From positions 1 to 40,571 of the forward strand of contig CALYVN010000009.1 in the NCBI GenBank assembly GCA_945494785.1: a stretch of 40,571 bases of DNA. Reading direction: 5' to 3'. The stretch comes from an uncultured Alistipes sp. (GTDB lineage Bacteria > Bacteroidota > Bacteroidia > Bacteroidales > Rikenellaceae). This document shows positions 16,676-24,876 of the stretch, one piece after another (positions within the stretch are counted from its first letter, which is position 1; the number at the start of each line of letters is the position of its first letter). A program made the position numbers and the translations under genes. Below the pieces are notes generated by a model. That model was not told where the DNA came from. It saw nothing but the letters and a program-made list of their open reading frames with translations, and made no database searches.

Positions 16676-16750
16676 GTACGCAGGGTGGCATACAGGATGG
16701 CACGCATTGCGGGATAAAGGAGGGCGGCACGCAGGGCAACACGCATGGCG
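16676..16750 (+). repeat. Imperfect 12-bp tandem repeats between mreB and mreC
   Basis: GTACGCAGGGTG, GCATACAGGATG and GCACGCATTGCG stand in direct succession (16676-16711). After a divergent spacer come GCACGCAGGGCA and ACACGCATGGCG (16727-16750). Units share a (G/A)CACGCAGGG-like core. They begin 10 bp after the mreB stop in an otherwise compact operon, giving an unusually long 156-bp gap before mreC. Confidence 0.6.
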
Positions 16751-16822
16751 AAATATAGGGCGGTACACGCTCTTTGCGGAGTGGAGTGCCGTCGGTTTAT
16801 GCGATAAAAAGGAGAGGGTGTA

Positions 16823-17662
16823 ATGTACAGACTGCTCTATTTCATAAGAAAGACGTATGTGGCGATAATTTTCATTGTATTGGAGATTGTCGCCATACGC
16901 GCATACGCCTATTCCACTCCTTACACCCAATCGCGGTTACTCGCCTTCTCGAATAGCGTGTTCGGCGGCGTGTACAAGGCGTTCGGCGACGTGTCGTACT
17001 ACTTTTCGCTGCGCAAGGAGAACGTGCGTTTGACGGCACGAATAGCCGAATTGGAAAACCGACTCGACATCTGTCGCGAGATGTTGCCGGTGCAGACCGA
17101 CAGCGTTGCAGAGATGATGCACCAATACGAATATATCGCTGCGGGGGTAATAGCCAATTCGATAAATCATCCGCAGAACTTCATAACAATCGACAAGGGC
17201 ATCAATAACGGTGTCCGTACAGAGATGGCGGTGCTTTCGCCCGAAGGTTATGTGGTCGGGTATGTGGTGAACTGCTCGGATAATTTTGCCGTGGCGATGA
17301 CGTTGCTCAATACCGACATGCGCACGAGCGGGCGACTTGCGACCGATGGCAATTCGGGTCTCGTGCGTTGGCAGGGCGGCGATTCGGCGGTTGCAGATTT
17401 CGACGAGGTGTCGAAATATGCCGACATCAAAGAGGGCGATATGGTGGTTACGACGGGATTTTCGCACTATTTTCCGGAGGGACTTACGATAGGCAGCATC
17501 GAGAGTTTCTCGCTGAATGCGTCGCAGACGACCTACAAAGCCCGCGTGCGGTTGGCTGCCGATATTGCCCGCTTGCGCAATGTGGTGCTTGTGAACAATA
17601 CGGCGGCAGACGAGGTACGCGACTTGGAGAGCAAGCCCAAACCCGCATGGGGAGCGGAATAA
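16823..17662 (+). CDS. mreC: Rod shape-determining protein MreC
   Basis: Inner-membrane protein whose periplasmic part scaffolds and activates the PBP2-RodA elongation complex. The 279-aa product has one N-terminal membrane helix (about 10-30, TYVAIIFIVLEIVAIRAYAY), a coiled coil (about 60-90, SLRKENVRLTARIAELENRL) and the beta-barrel MreC domain (about 105-270), including ITIDKGINNGVRTEMAVLSP and GLVRWQGGDSAVADF. It follows the repeat-containing mreB gap. Family match is clear although sequence is diverged, as usual in this phylum. Confidence 0.94.
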   Translation: MYRLLYFIRKTYVAIIFIVLEIVAIRAYAYSTPYTQSRLLAFSNSVFGGVYKAFGDVSYYFSLRKENVRLTARIAELENRLDICREMLPVQTDSVAEMMHQYEYIAAGVIANSINHPQNFITIDKGINNGVRTEMAVLSPEGYVVGYVVNCSDNFAVAMTLLNTDMRTSGRLATDGNSGLVRWQGGDSAVADFDEVSKYADIKEGDMVVTTGFSHYFPEGLTIGSIESFSLNASQTTYKARVRLAADIARLRNVVLVNNTAADEVRDLESKPKPAWGAE

Positions 17663-17740
17663 CGACGTGGCGCAATGGAGGACGTATGGTGGGCAGATGA
17701 CCGCTTTTGAGCCGAACAGCAGAGGAGACAGACAACAGAG

Positions 17741-18262
17741 ATGAAAAACAAAGGCGCATACATATTATTTTTTGCGGTGGTGGTCGCATTGCAGATTTTG
17801 GTGCTGAACCATATCTCCGTGAGCGTGTATGCTGCACCTGTGGTATATGCGGTGCTGATAGTGATGATGCCGCTCGAAACCTCGCAATTCGCGATGCTTA
17901 TGGTCGGCTTGGCTCTCGGCTTGTCGATGGATGCCACCATGGGGGTCGAGGGATTGAATACTCTCGCTACCTTGCCCGTAGCCTTTTTCCGCCGTTCGAT
18001 TCTGCACCTGACTGCCGATTTGTCGGGTCTGGTCAAAATCGAGGGCGTGCCGAGTGCGGAGCGGTTGGGCCGATTCCGCTTTCATCGCTATACGATAGTT
18101 ACGATGTCGCTGCACGAGACGATTTTCTTTTCGATGGAGTGGCTTTCGTTCAACAACATCGGTTTCTTCATAGCCCGTCTGCTGTGCAGTACGGCGGTAT
18201 CGCTCGCGATTGCCTACCTTTTGATTTACATATTCACGCCTAAATTGTCGTGCAAATCATGA
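17741..18262 (+). CDS. mreD: Rod shape-determining protein MreD
   Basis: A 173-aa, very hydrophobic inner-membrane protein with about five or six predicted helices (for example AYILFFAVVVALQILVL and VVYAVLIVMMPL, then a GLALGLSMDATMGVEGLNT segment). It works with MreC and PBP2. Sequence identity in this family is low; position between mreC and the PBP2 gene is the main support. Its TGA (18260-18262) overlaps the ATG of mrdA (ATGATGA), indicating translational coupling. Confidence 0.9.
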   Translation: MKNKGAYILFFAVVVALQILVLNHISVSVYAAPVVYAVLIVMMPLETSQFAMLMVGLALGLSMDATMGVEGLNTLATLPVAFFRRSILHLTADLSGLVKIEGVPSAERLGRFRFHRYTIVTMSLHETIFFSMEWLSFNNIGFFIARLLCSTAVSLAIAYLLIYIFTPKLSCKS

Positions 18263-20079
18263 TGACGGACAACGGACAACTGCCTAAACGCGCCCTTATC
18301 CTGCGGACAGTGGTTTTGATTGTTTTCGTCTGTCTGATTCTGCGGCTCGGCTACATTCAACTTTTCGACAAACGTTACGACGAGATGGCGCGTAACAACT
18401 TTCTGCGTTGCGAGGTCAAATATCCGCCTCGCGGCGAGGTGTTCGACCGCAACGGTGAGTATCTGGTGCAGAGCAGGGAGTGCTACGATTTGATGGCGGT
18501 GTGGCGCGATATGCCCAAGACGGGTTTCGATACGGCGCGAATGTGCCGCATAACGGGAAGCAACATACGGAAACTGCGACAGGCATTTGCCAATGCCCGC
18601 ATGCGTCCGCGTGTCGGCGTGCAGATAGCGACATACCTCTCGGCAGAGGAGAAACTCCAAATCGACGAGATGTATGTGGCAGGTCTCTATACCGTACCGC
18701 GAACGGTACGGCAGTACCCGCGCAAAATAGGCGGCAATCTGCTCGGCGAAGTCTGCGAGGTCTCGGCAAATATAATCAAGCGCGACGACTACTATGGCGT
18801 TGGCGACTATATAGGCATAACCGGTTTGGAGGCTGCATACGAGAAGGTGTTGCGAGGCGAAAAAGGCCTGATTCTGCGCGATATCTATGCTCGTTACGGC
18901 GAACGTGATACCGTCTTACAGGCGGCAGTACCCGGGCAGGCGATAGTCTGCACCATCGATGCCAAACTGCAACAGTTTGCCGAAGAGTTGATGGACGGTA
19001 AAATCGGTGCGGTGGTTGCCATAGAGCCTTCGACAGGCGAGATCCTCGTCATGGTATCGTCGCCGACATTCGACCCCGACAAACTCGTGGGTCGAGAGAG
19101 GAGCAACAACTATATGCGCTTGTTGAATCATTCGCGCCAACCGCTGTTTAACCGTGCGGTGAAGTCGGAATATCCACCCGGGTCCACCTTCAAATTGGTA
19201 AACGGGCTGATAGGTTTGCAGGAGGGTGTGCTGACTACCCACAACATCTATCCGTGCAATCATGGTTACAATTACGGCAAGATACACGTAGGGTGCCACG
19301 AACATTCGTCGCCGTTGGGGTTGCACTATGCGATAGCCACGTCGTGCAACGCCTATTTCTGCTACGTCTTCCGCAATATCCTCGAAAACAAAAAATACCG
19401 TTCGGTAAAGGATGCCTACGAGGTGTGGTACGACTATGTACGCAGTTTCGGTTTCGGCGACCGTCTCGGCTCGGACTTTTTGGGCGAAAAGAGGGGTCGG
19501 GTACCGACGCGCGAGTCGTACGACAAACTTTATCGCCGTTCGTGGAATGCACTGACGGTGCTTTCGCTTGCAATCGGACAGGGCGAGTTGGGTTGCACGC
19601 CGTTGCAGATGGCGAATTTGGCGGCAATTGTGGCCAATCGCGGCTACTACTACATCCCGCATATCGTGCGCAGCATCGAGGGTCGGGATTCGATAGATGC
19701 GCGTTTTTACGAAAAGCACTATACGAAGGTCGAGCCTCGTCATTTCGAGCCGATTGTCGAGGGTATGTGGCGAGGCGTGAATACCGAAGGCGGTACGGGT
19801 CGGACGGCATGTCTGGCGGGTTACGACGTATGCGGCAAGACGGGTACGGCGCAGAATCCGCGCGGTGCAGACCACTCGACCTTCATTTCGTTCGCTCCGC
19901 GCAACAATCCGCGCATTGCCATAGCGGTATATGTCGAACACGGAGGTTTCGGTGCTTCGGCTGCCGTACCTATTGCTTCGCTCATCGAGGAGATGTATCT
20001 GACGGGCGAGGTCAAGCGCGATTGGTTGGTCGATTATGTGAAAAACAAGCAGATAAACTATTCGAGGTATGGGCGGTAA
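18259..20079 (+). CDS. mrdA: Penicillin-binding protein 2 (elongasome transpeptidase)
   Basis: Class B PBP that cross-links peptidoglycan during cell elongation. The 606-aa protein has one membrane helix near the N-terminus (about 14-33), a PBP dimer/pedestal domain (YPPRGEVFDRNGEYLVQ onward, ending near 250), and a transpeptidase domain with SxxK in PGSTFK (Ser309), SxN in TSCNAYF (Ser362) and KTGT (Lys527). The start at 18259 overlaps the mreD stop; ATG 18262 and GTG 18250 are alternatives. Its end overlaps rodA by 11 bp, matching the tight PBP2-RodA partnership. Confidence 0.96.
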   Translation: MMTDNGQLPKRALILRTVVLIVFVCLILRLGYIQLFDKRYDEMARNNFLRCEVKYPPRGEVFDRNGEYLVQSRECYDLMAVWRDMPKTGFDTARMCRITGSNIRKLRQAFANARMRPRVGVQIATYLSAEEKLQIDEMYVAGLYTVPRTVRQYPRKIGGNLLGEVCEVSANIIKRDDYYGVGDYIGITGLEAAYEKVLRGEKGLILRDIYARYGERDTVLQAAVPGQAIVCTIDAKLQQFAEELMDGKIGAVVAIEPSTGEILVMVSSPTFDPDKLVGRERSNNYMRLLNHSRQPLFNRAVKSEYPPGSTFKLVNGLIGLQEGVLTTHNIYPCNHGYNYGKIHVGCHEHSSPLGLHYAIATSCNAYFCYVFRNILENKKYRSVKDAYEVWYDYVRSFGFGDRLGSDFLGEKRGRVPTRESYDKLYRRSWNALTVLSLAIGQGELGCTPLQMANLAAIVANRGYYYIPHIVRSIEGRDSIDARFYEKHYTKVEPRHFEPIVEGMWRGVNTEGGTGRTACLAGYDVCGKTGTAQNPRGADHSTFISFAPRNNPRIAIAVYVEHGGFGASAAVPIASLIEEMYLTGEVKRDWLVDYVKNKQINYSRYGR

Positions 20080-21520
20080 CAGAGGCGGAACGACGATGTT
20101 CGCAGGTGTGGACAGGATTGCCGTGATGTTGTATGCGGCTTTGACATTGGTGGGATTGGCCGCCATATTGTCGGCTTCGTGGGACGAGACTGCCGCAAAC
20201 ATGTTCGACATGTCGCACAAATATATGAAGCAGGCGATGTGGCTCGGTGTGGCTTGGTTTTTCGGCGTGGTCGTGTTGCTGCTCGATGGCAGCATTTGGC
20301 ACAAATTCGCCTATTACGCCTATGCGCTCGGCATCTTGGCATTGGTTGCGACGCTTCTGTTGGGCAGGGAGGTAAACGGTGCAAAGGCTTGGTTCGAATT
20401 CGGCAGCGTGCGCGTGCAGCCGATGGAGTTTGTCAAAATCGCCATAGCCCTTGCCACGGCTCGGGCGATGAGCGAATACTCGTTCTCGTTGTCGAAGGCG
20501 GGCGACGTATTCCGCATAGCCGTCATCATTCTTTTGCCGCTCGGCATAACCATTTTGCAGAACGATACGGGGTCGGGACTTGTGCTTGGCTCGTTCCTCT
20601 TCGTACTCTATCGCGAGGGGCTGAACAAGTGGATTTGCATACCTATATTATTTATCGCGCTGCTCTTTATCGTCTCGTTCTTTATCTCGCCGACGGTGTT
20701 GTTGGTGGCGTTAATCGCTATTTTCGTGCTGTCGGAGGCGATGATGAACAGACGGTGGAGAATATGCGTGCAGTATGTGGCAGGTCTGTTTTTGTGCAGT
20801 ATCGTCATCAAACTCGTATTCGATTTGGTGCTGCCGAACGGATTCGAATACTATAAAAGCCTGCTTATCGCAACGCTGCTGTCGCTTGTGGTCGTGTTGT
20901 GGTATGCCTACCGGCACAATCTGCGCAACATCTACCTCTCAACGGCGATATTTTTCCTGTCGATGACCTTCATGCCTACGTCGGACTACATATTCAATTC
21001 GGTGCTGAAACCGCATCAGAAAGACCGCATAGAGAGTTTTCTCGGGCTTACGAGCGATTTCAACCGCGACTACAATGTCAATCAGTCGAAAATCGCCATA
21101 GGCTCGGGCGGATTCTTCGGTAAGGGCTACATGCAGGGTACGCAGATACGCTACAATTTTGTGCCGGAGAAACATACCGACTTTATATTCTGTACGATAG
21201 GCGAGGAGGAAGGCTTTGTCGGTGCAGTTATCGTGCTGTTGCTCATGGGTGCGCTGATTTTGCGAATAATGGGCATGGGCGACCGTCAGCAAGAGCCGTT
21301 CGGACGGGTGTATTGCTATTGTGTTGCGGCGATACTGCTGTTCCATACCCTTGTGAATGTCGGAATGACTATGGGCATAGTGCCGGTTATGGGTATTCCG
21401 TTGCCGTTTATCAGTTATGGCGGCTCGTCGCTCGTGGCGTTTACGATATTGGTATTTGTCGCATTTGCGCTCGATGCCTCGACACGCAAGGGTCTGCCTG
21501 TTTACGGAATCCGACGATAG
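20069..21520 (+). CDS. rodA: Peptidoglycan glycosyltransferase RodA (SEDS family)
   Basis: Polymerises glycan strands from lipid II in partnership with PBP2. The 483-aa integral membrane protein has about ten helices and SEDS motifs: NGAKAWFEFGSVRVQPMEFVK, ILQNDTGSGLVLG (with the conserved Asp region), NQSKIAIGSGGFFGKGYMQGTQ, VPEKHTDFIFCTIGEEEGFVG, and the C-terminal MGIPLPFISYGGSS. It is longer than the typical 370-aa RodA because of extra helices in the middle, as seen in other Bacteroidota. The start at 20069 lies inside mrdA; an ATG at 20096 just after the mrdA stop is an alternative. Last gene of the operon. Confidence 0.95.
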   Translation: MGGNRGGTTMFAGVDRIAVMLYAALTLVGLAAILSASWDETAANMFDMSHKYMKQAMWLGVAWFFGVVVLLLDGSIWHKFAYYAYALGILALVATLLLGREVNGAKAWFEFGSVRVQPMEFVKIAIALATARAMSEYSFSLSKAGDVFRIAVIILLPLGITILQNDTGSGLVLGSFLFVLYREGLNKWICIPILFIALLFIVSFFISPTVLLVALIAIFVLSEAMMNRRWRICVQYVAGLFLCSIVIKLVFDLVLPNGFEYYKSLLIATLLSLVVVLWYAYRHNLRNIYLSTAIFFLSMTFMPTSDYIFNSVLKPHQKDRIESFLGLTSDFNRDYNVNQSKIAIGSGGFFGKGYMQGTQIRYNFVPEKHTDFIFCTIGEEEGFVGAVIVLLLMGALILRIMGMGDRQQEPFGRVYCYCVAAILLFHTLVNVGMTMGIVPVMGIPLPFISYGGSSLVAFTILVFVAFALDASTRKGLPVYGIRR

Positions 21521-21569
21521 GGCGGATAAAAAGAGAGAGAAAAGAAGTGGCGGAAAATTTGTTGCGATT

Positions 21570-21601
21570 TTTGCACATTTTCCGAAAAATATATATTTTT
21601 G
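21570..21601 (+). promoter_or_regulatory. Promoter of the B12 uptake locus
   Basis: TTTG at 21570-21573, a 20-bp spacer, and TATTTTTG at 21594-21601. Transcription would begin at about 21608, at the 5' edge of the riboswitch. Confidence 0.7.
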
Positions 21602-21604
21602 CAA

Positions 21605-21790
21605 TGCAAAGGTTCGGTGCGATGTCGCTCATCGCGCCGATTAAAAGGGAATCGGGTGCAAATCCCGAACAGTCCTCGCTGCTGTAAGTCCTGTGTTCCG
21701 TTGCAACGGAGCGTGTTTTCGACAATCTTTGCCACTGACTTCGGTCGGGAAGGCGTCGGAAATGGATAAGTCAGAAGACCTGCCTTGCTA
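21605..21790 (+). ncRNA. Cobalamin (B12) riboswitch
   Basis: The leader contains the ordered conserved parts of the cobalamin aptamer: GGTTCGGTGCG (P3 side, near 21611), TTAAAAGGGAATCGGGTGC (21641-21659), AATCCCGAACAGTCC (21661-21675), CTGCTGTAAG, GCCACTG (21731-21737), GGGAAGGCG (21747-21755) and the B12 box AAGTCAGAAGACCTGCC (21768-21784). The 180-nt region downstream to the first ATG has no terminator-like hairpin with a T-run. It does hold an 8-bp stem GCATCTGC/GCGGATGC (21879-21899), so control is more likely translational (inference). Expected effect: B12 binding represses the four downstream genes. Confidence 0.95.
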
Positions 21791-21971
21791 TTTTGGGGAT
21801 TTATGCCTGCGGCGGACGGGTTGAATCGACGGACGACAATTTTATCAACGGGTCCAGAACGATTTTTGCGCTTTGCGTGCATCTGCATTGTGCGGATGCG
21901 GCAGAAGCAGATTGGCACATAATCCCTTTATGCGGGTAAACAATATGTTTAACTCAAAAAATAAAAGGATT

Positions 21972-22757
21972 ATGAAGAAAATTTTGTACTCGGTTTTGGT
22001 TTTGGCGTTCGCATTTGCGGCCACAGGCTGTTCGAAAGACGATGGCGGTGCGGATGACGGATTGGTGCGTGCGACTCTCGATTTCGAGGGCGCGGAGTGG
22101 GATGCGCTGGTGGATGACCCACAGAACAACGGTCCGCTGCTCTATGGCGACGGCTATGCGTGGTACGACGAGGCAACCGGCCTTTACAGCGAACTCAACG
22201 AGGCGTGGGGCGCACAAAAATTCTACAACGGCGGTTGTGCGGTATCCAACTATTTCAGCACCGATTATGAGGCAAATTCCTCTTGGGACGAGCAACTGAC
22301 TGTTTATGCGGCAAAGGCGCATTCGGGCAAAAACTGCATCGTATGCTACGGTTACAACGATTTGCAGTACTATTCCGATTCGCGTCCGTCAATCCTTTTT
22401 GCAGAGGGTACGGGCTATTTCGAGAGCCTCTATGTCTGCCCTACCACGCTTTATACGGCGAAAGTCAGAAAGGCGAATGCCGTCGGCGAGAAGGAGTATA
22501 TCAGAATCGTCGCAACGGGTATCACGAGCGATGCGGCAGGTACGGATACGGAGGGCGCATCGGCAGAGTTGTATCTCTACAAGGATGGCAAGGAGTGTAT
22601 TACGACTTGGACCAAATGGGAATTGAGATCTCTCGGCGAGGTGAACAAAGTGCGTTTCGATGTACAGGTCGGCAACGATGAAGGCGTGTACAAAACCCAC
22701 ATGTTCCCTGCATATTTTGCCATCGACGACATAACTGTTGCAAAGGAGAAGAAGTAG
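21972..22757 (+). CDS. DUF4465-type surface lipoprotein, first gene after the B12 riboswitch
   Basis: A 261-aa lipoprotein (MKKILYSVLVLAFAFAATGC, Cys20) followed by SKDDGG, an acidic surface-export-like signal. The mature domain is rich in Trp, Tyr and Gly with a beta-sandwich look: TLDFEGAEWDALVDDPQNNG, GYAWYDEATGLYSELN, a central region, FESLYVCPTTLYTAK, and a closing MFPAYFAIDDITV strand. This matches DUF4465. In this phylum such proteins are encoded in cobalamin-riboswitch operons, so a role in binding B12 or corrinoids at the cell surface is likely but inferred from position. An upstream in-frame ATG (21873) would put leader sequence into the protein and is rejected. Confidence 0.85.
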   Translation: MKKILYSVLVLAFAFAATGCSKDDGGADDGLVRATLDFEGAEWDALVDDPQNNGPLLYGDGYAWYDEATGLYSELNEAWGAQKFYNGGCAVSNYFSTDYEANSSWDEQLTVYAAKAHSGKNCIVCYGYNDLQYYSDSRPSILFAEGTGYFESLYVCPTTLYTAKVRKANAVGEKEYIRIVATGITSDAAGTDTEGASAELYLYKDGKECITTWTKWELRSLGEVNKVRFDVQVGNDEGVYKTHMFPAYFAIDDITVAKEKK

Positions 22758-22795
22758 AGTTATACGGGATAGTTTAGGGTTATAGGGCTTTGCCC

Positions 22796-22839
22796 GGGCA
22801 GCGGGAACGACAGATTGGTGTTGTTCCCTATGCCCTTTT
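22796..22839 (+). terminator. Intercistronic hairpin with short T-run (possible attenuator)
   Basis: GGGCA (22796-22800) with TGCCC (22831-22835) and GGGAACGACA (22803-22812) with TGTTGTTCCC (22819-22828, one G-T pair) form a long stem with a 2x2 internal loop, followed by TTTTC. It lies between the DUF4465 gene and the next lipoprotein gene. It could be a partial terminator or an mRNA-end stabiliser that sets expression of the first gene above the rest. Confidence 0.6.
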
Positions 22840-22855
22840 CGGTAAATATGGCTAT

Positions 22856-23824
22856 ATGATGAAATTTTGGCGGTTGTGCCGTGTTGCGACTATGGCGGTT
22901 GTGCTGGCATCGTGCAACTCGGGCGAGGAGATAAAAAGAGGCGGCAACGGAGAGACGGGTACAGTCGATTTCGACCGTATCTATGAATACACGCCTGCAC
23001 CCGGGCAGTTCGTGAACGAGATTGTTGCCGACCATACGGGCGGCGAGATTACCCTTGCCACAATAGTCGCCTATGCCGAACAACGGCTGAAAAACGGGGC
23101 GTATCTCTCGTTGGGCGGATTCGGCGGTTATGTGGTGGCAGGATTCGACCACGACATCCTTAACGACGGCGACTACAACATAGCCATAGGCGGCAATCAG
23201 CGTGCCGAATCCAACGAACCGGGTGTGATTTGGGTCATGTACGATACCAACGGCAACGGTCTGCCCGATGACGAGTGGTACGAGATAGCCGGCAGCGAGA
23301 GCGGCGAGGATTATGCCTCGCACGGTACGACACGCGGCTACGAGGTAACCTATTATCGTCCGACCGAAAAGAAGCAACCCGTCAAATGGAGCGACAGCAT
23401 GGGCAACAGCGGCGAAATCGACTATCTGCCGCAATATCACAGATTCGATTGCTACTATCCCGAATGGATTGCCGCCGACGAATATACGTTGCGCGGTACA
23501 CGGCTTGCGGCTCGCAATTACGACAAGAATGCAGGCACGGAGGGCGATGCCTATTGGATAAATCCGCCTTACGATTGGGGCTATGCCGACAATCTGGGTA
23601 GCGATGCCGTCGATGGCGGCAAAGTGGCAGGTCTGCCGGCGGGTGCCGTATATACGCTCCATAAAATAGCCGATGCCGTCGATTGCGAGGGTCGGAGCGT
23701 GCATCTGCCTTCGGTGCGTTTCGTCAAGATACAGACGGCCGTCAATACCAAAAGCGGCTGGTTGGGCGAGGCCTCGACGGAGATTACGGCGATAAAAGAT
23801 TACAACCGAATCAAAAACCGATGA
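22856..23824 (+). CDS. Surface lipoprotein of the B12 uptake locus
   Basis: A 322-aa lipoprotein (signal with LASC lipobox, Cys20, then NSGEE, a surface-export-like signal). The mature part shows EYTPAPGQFVNEI, a GGFGGYVVAGFDHDILN segment and GVIWVMYDTNGNGLPDDEWYEIAGSE, a Ca-binding-like D-x-N-x-N-x-x-D motif, ending in VRFVKIQTAVN. I recognise it as a Bacteroidota cell-surface lipoprotein type seen beside BtuG/BtuB, but cannot name the family. Either this or the DUF4465 protein could be the counterpart of BtuH, a known B12-binding lipoprotein class of gut Bacteroidota; I cannot decide which. Start is at 22856 or the adjacent ATG 22859. Its TGA overlaps the btuG ATG (ATGA). Confidence 0.82.
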   Translation: MMKFWRLCRVATMAVVLASCNSGEEIKRGGNGETGTVDFDRIYEYTPAPGQFVNEIVADHTGGEITLATIVAYAEQRLKNGAYLSLGGFGGYVVAGFDHDILNDGDYNIAIGGNQRAESNEPGVIWVMYDTNGNGLPDDEWYEIAGSESGEDYASHGTTRGYEVTYYRPTEKKQPVKWSDSMGNSGEIDYLPQYHRFDCYYPEWIAADEYTLRGTRLAARNYDKNAGTEGDAYWINPPYDWGYADNLGSDAVDGGKVAGLPAGAVYTLHKIADAVDCEGRSVHLPSVRFVKIQTAVNTKSGWLGEASTEITAIKDYNRIKNR

Positions 23825-24873
23825 TTGTGCGTTTGCGACATAGACTGTTGGCGGTTGCGGCGTTGCTACTGTCGGGGTGTATCGACTATGGCGCACCCGA
23901 ATTGGAGCGTTTCGATACGTCGGCATCGTCGGTCGTGTGCGTGTTGTGCGAGGGCAACTTCATGTACGGCAATGCCTCGCTCGCATACTACGATACGACG
24001 ACGGGCGAATGCCGGAACAATGTCTTTTTCCGAGCCAACGGCGCGAAGTTGGGCGACGTGGCGCAGTCGATGACCTTGTACGGCGATACGGCTTACGTGG
24101 TGGTGAACAATTCGGGCGTGGTCTATGCGCTGAATCCCGATACGTTCGAGGTGCGCGGCATAATTCGCGGTTTGGTGTCGCCTCGCTACATCTGCTTCGT
24201 CTCTGCCGACAAGGCCTACATTACCGACCTTTATGCCGCCAAAATCGCCATCGTCAATCCGCAAACATCGGGCATCGTCGGCTATATCGACACGGGTCGC
24301 CATATCTCGACCGAACAGATGGTGCAGTGGGGGCAATATCTGTTCGTTACCTGCTGGTCGTATGACGATACGGTGATAGTCATCGATACGCAAACCGACG
24401 AGATTGTCCGCGAGATACGGGTGGGTAAACAGCCCGATTCGATTGTGGCGGATTGCAACGGCAAGGTGTGGACGCTCTCCAACGGCGGCTCGGCTGCGGA
24501 TGCGCAACCTGTACTCTGCCGCATCGATGCTGCCACGCAGAGTGTGGAGCGGATGTTTTATCTGCCGTGCGGTAGTGCTCCTTCCCGACTGTGTACGGAT
24601 GCAGAGGGACAGACGCTCTACTATCTGAACGATGGCGTATGGGCTGTGTCGGTCGATGCCGACGAGTTGCCCGAAAGCCCGATAATAGAGAGTCGCGGAA
24701 CGATATATTACGGTTTGGCCGTCGATGCGCGCTCGGGCGAGATATATGTGGCGGATGCGGTCGATTATGTACAGGCAGGTACGGTGTATCGCTATTCGCG
24801 GGAGGGAAGATTGACGGATTCGTTCCGAACGGGCGTGATACCGTCGGCGTTTTGTTTCAAATATGCTGAGTAG
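23821..24873 (+). CDS. btuG: BtuG-like B12-capturing beta-propeller lipoprotein
   Basis: A 350-aa lipoprotein (LLSGC lipobox, Cys20) made of YncE/DUF5074-type beta-propeller repeats: VCVLCEGNFMYGNASLAYYD, DTAYVVVNNSGVVYALNPDTFEV, KAYITDLYAAKIAIVNPQT, LFVTCWSYDDTVIVIDTQTD, VWTLSNGG and a closing AGTVYRYSREG. BtuG is a surface lipoprotein that binds cobalamin very tightly and passes it to BtuB. The identification rests on the propeller repeats plus position between a B12 riboswitch and a BtuB-like receptor. It overlaps the upstream gene by 4 bp and lies 3 bp from the receptor gene, so the three are co-translated. Confidence 0.88.
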   Translation: MIVRLRHRLLAVAALLLSGCIDYGAPELERFDTSASSVVCVLCEGNFMYGNASLAYYDTTTGECRNNVFFRANGAKLGDVAQSMTLYGDTAYVVVNNSGVVYALNPDTFEVRGIIRGLVSPRYICFVSADKAYITDLYAAKIAIVNPQTSGIVGYIDTGRHISTEQMVQWGQYLFVTCWSYDDTVIVIDTQTDEIVREIRVGKQPDSIVADCNGKVWTLSNGGSAADAQPVLCRIDAATQSVERMFYLPCGSAPSRLCTDAEGQTLYYLNDGVWAVSVDADELPESPIIESRGTIYYGLAVDARSGEIYVADAVDYVQAGTVYRYSREGRLTDSFRTGVIPSAFCFKYAE

Positions 24874-24876
24874 ATT

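Noticed and set aside
15653..16930. 425-codon minus-strand frame over mreB
   Set aside because: Antisense shadow of mreB with no domain signal, no promoter and composition unlike a protein.
18916..20304. 462-codon minus-strand frame over mrdA/rodA
   Set aside because: Antisense shadow of genes with clear catalytic motifs.
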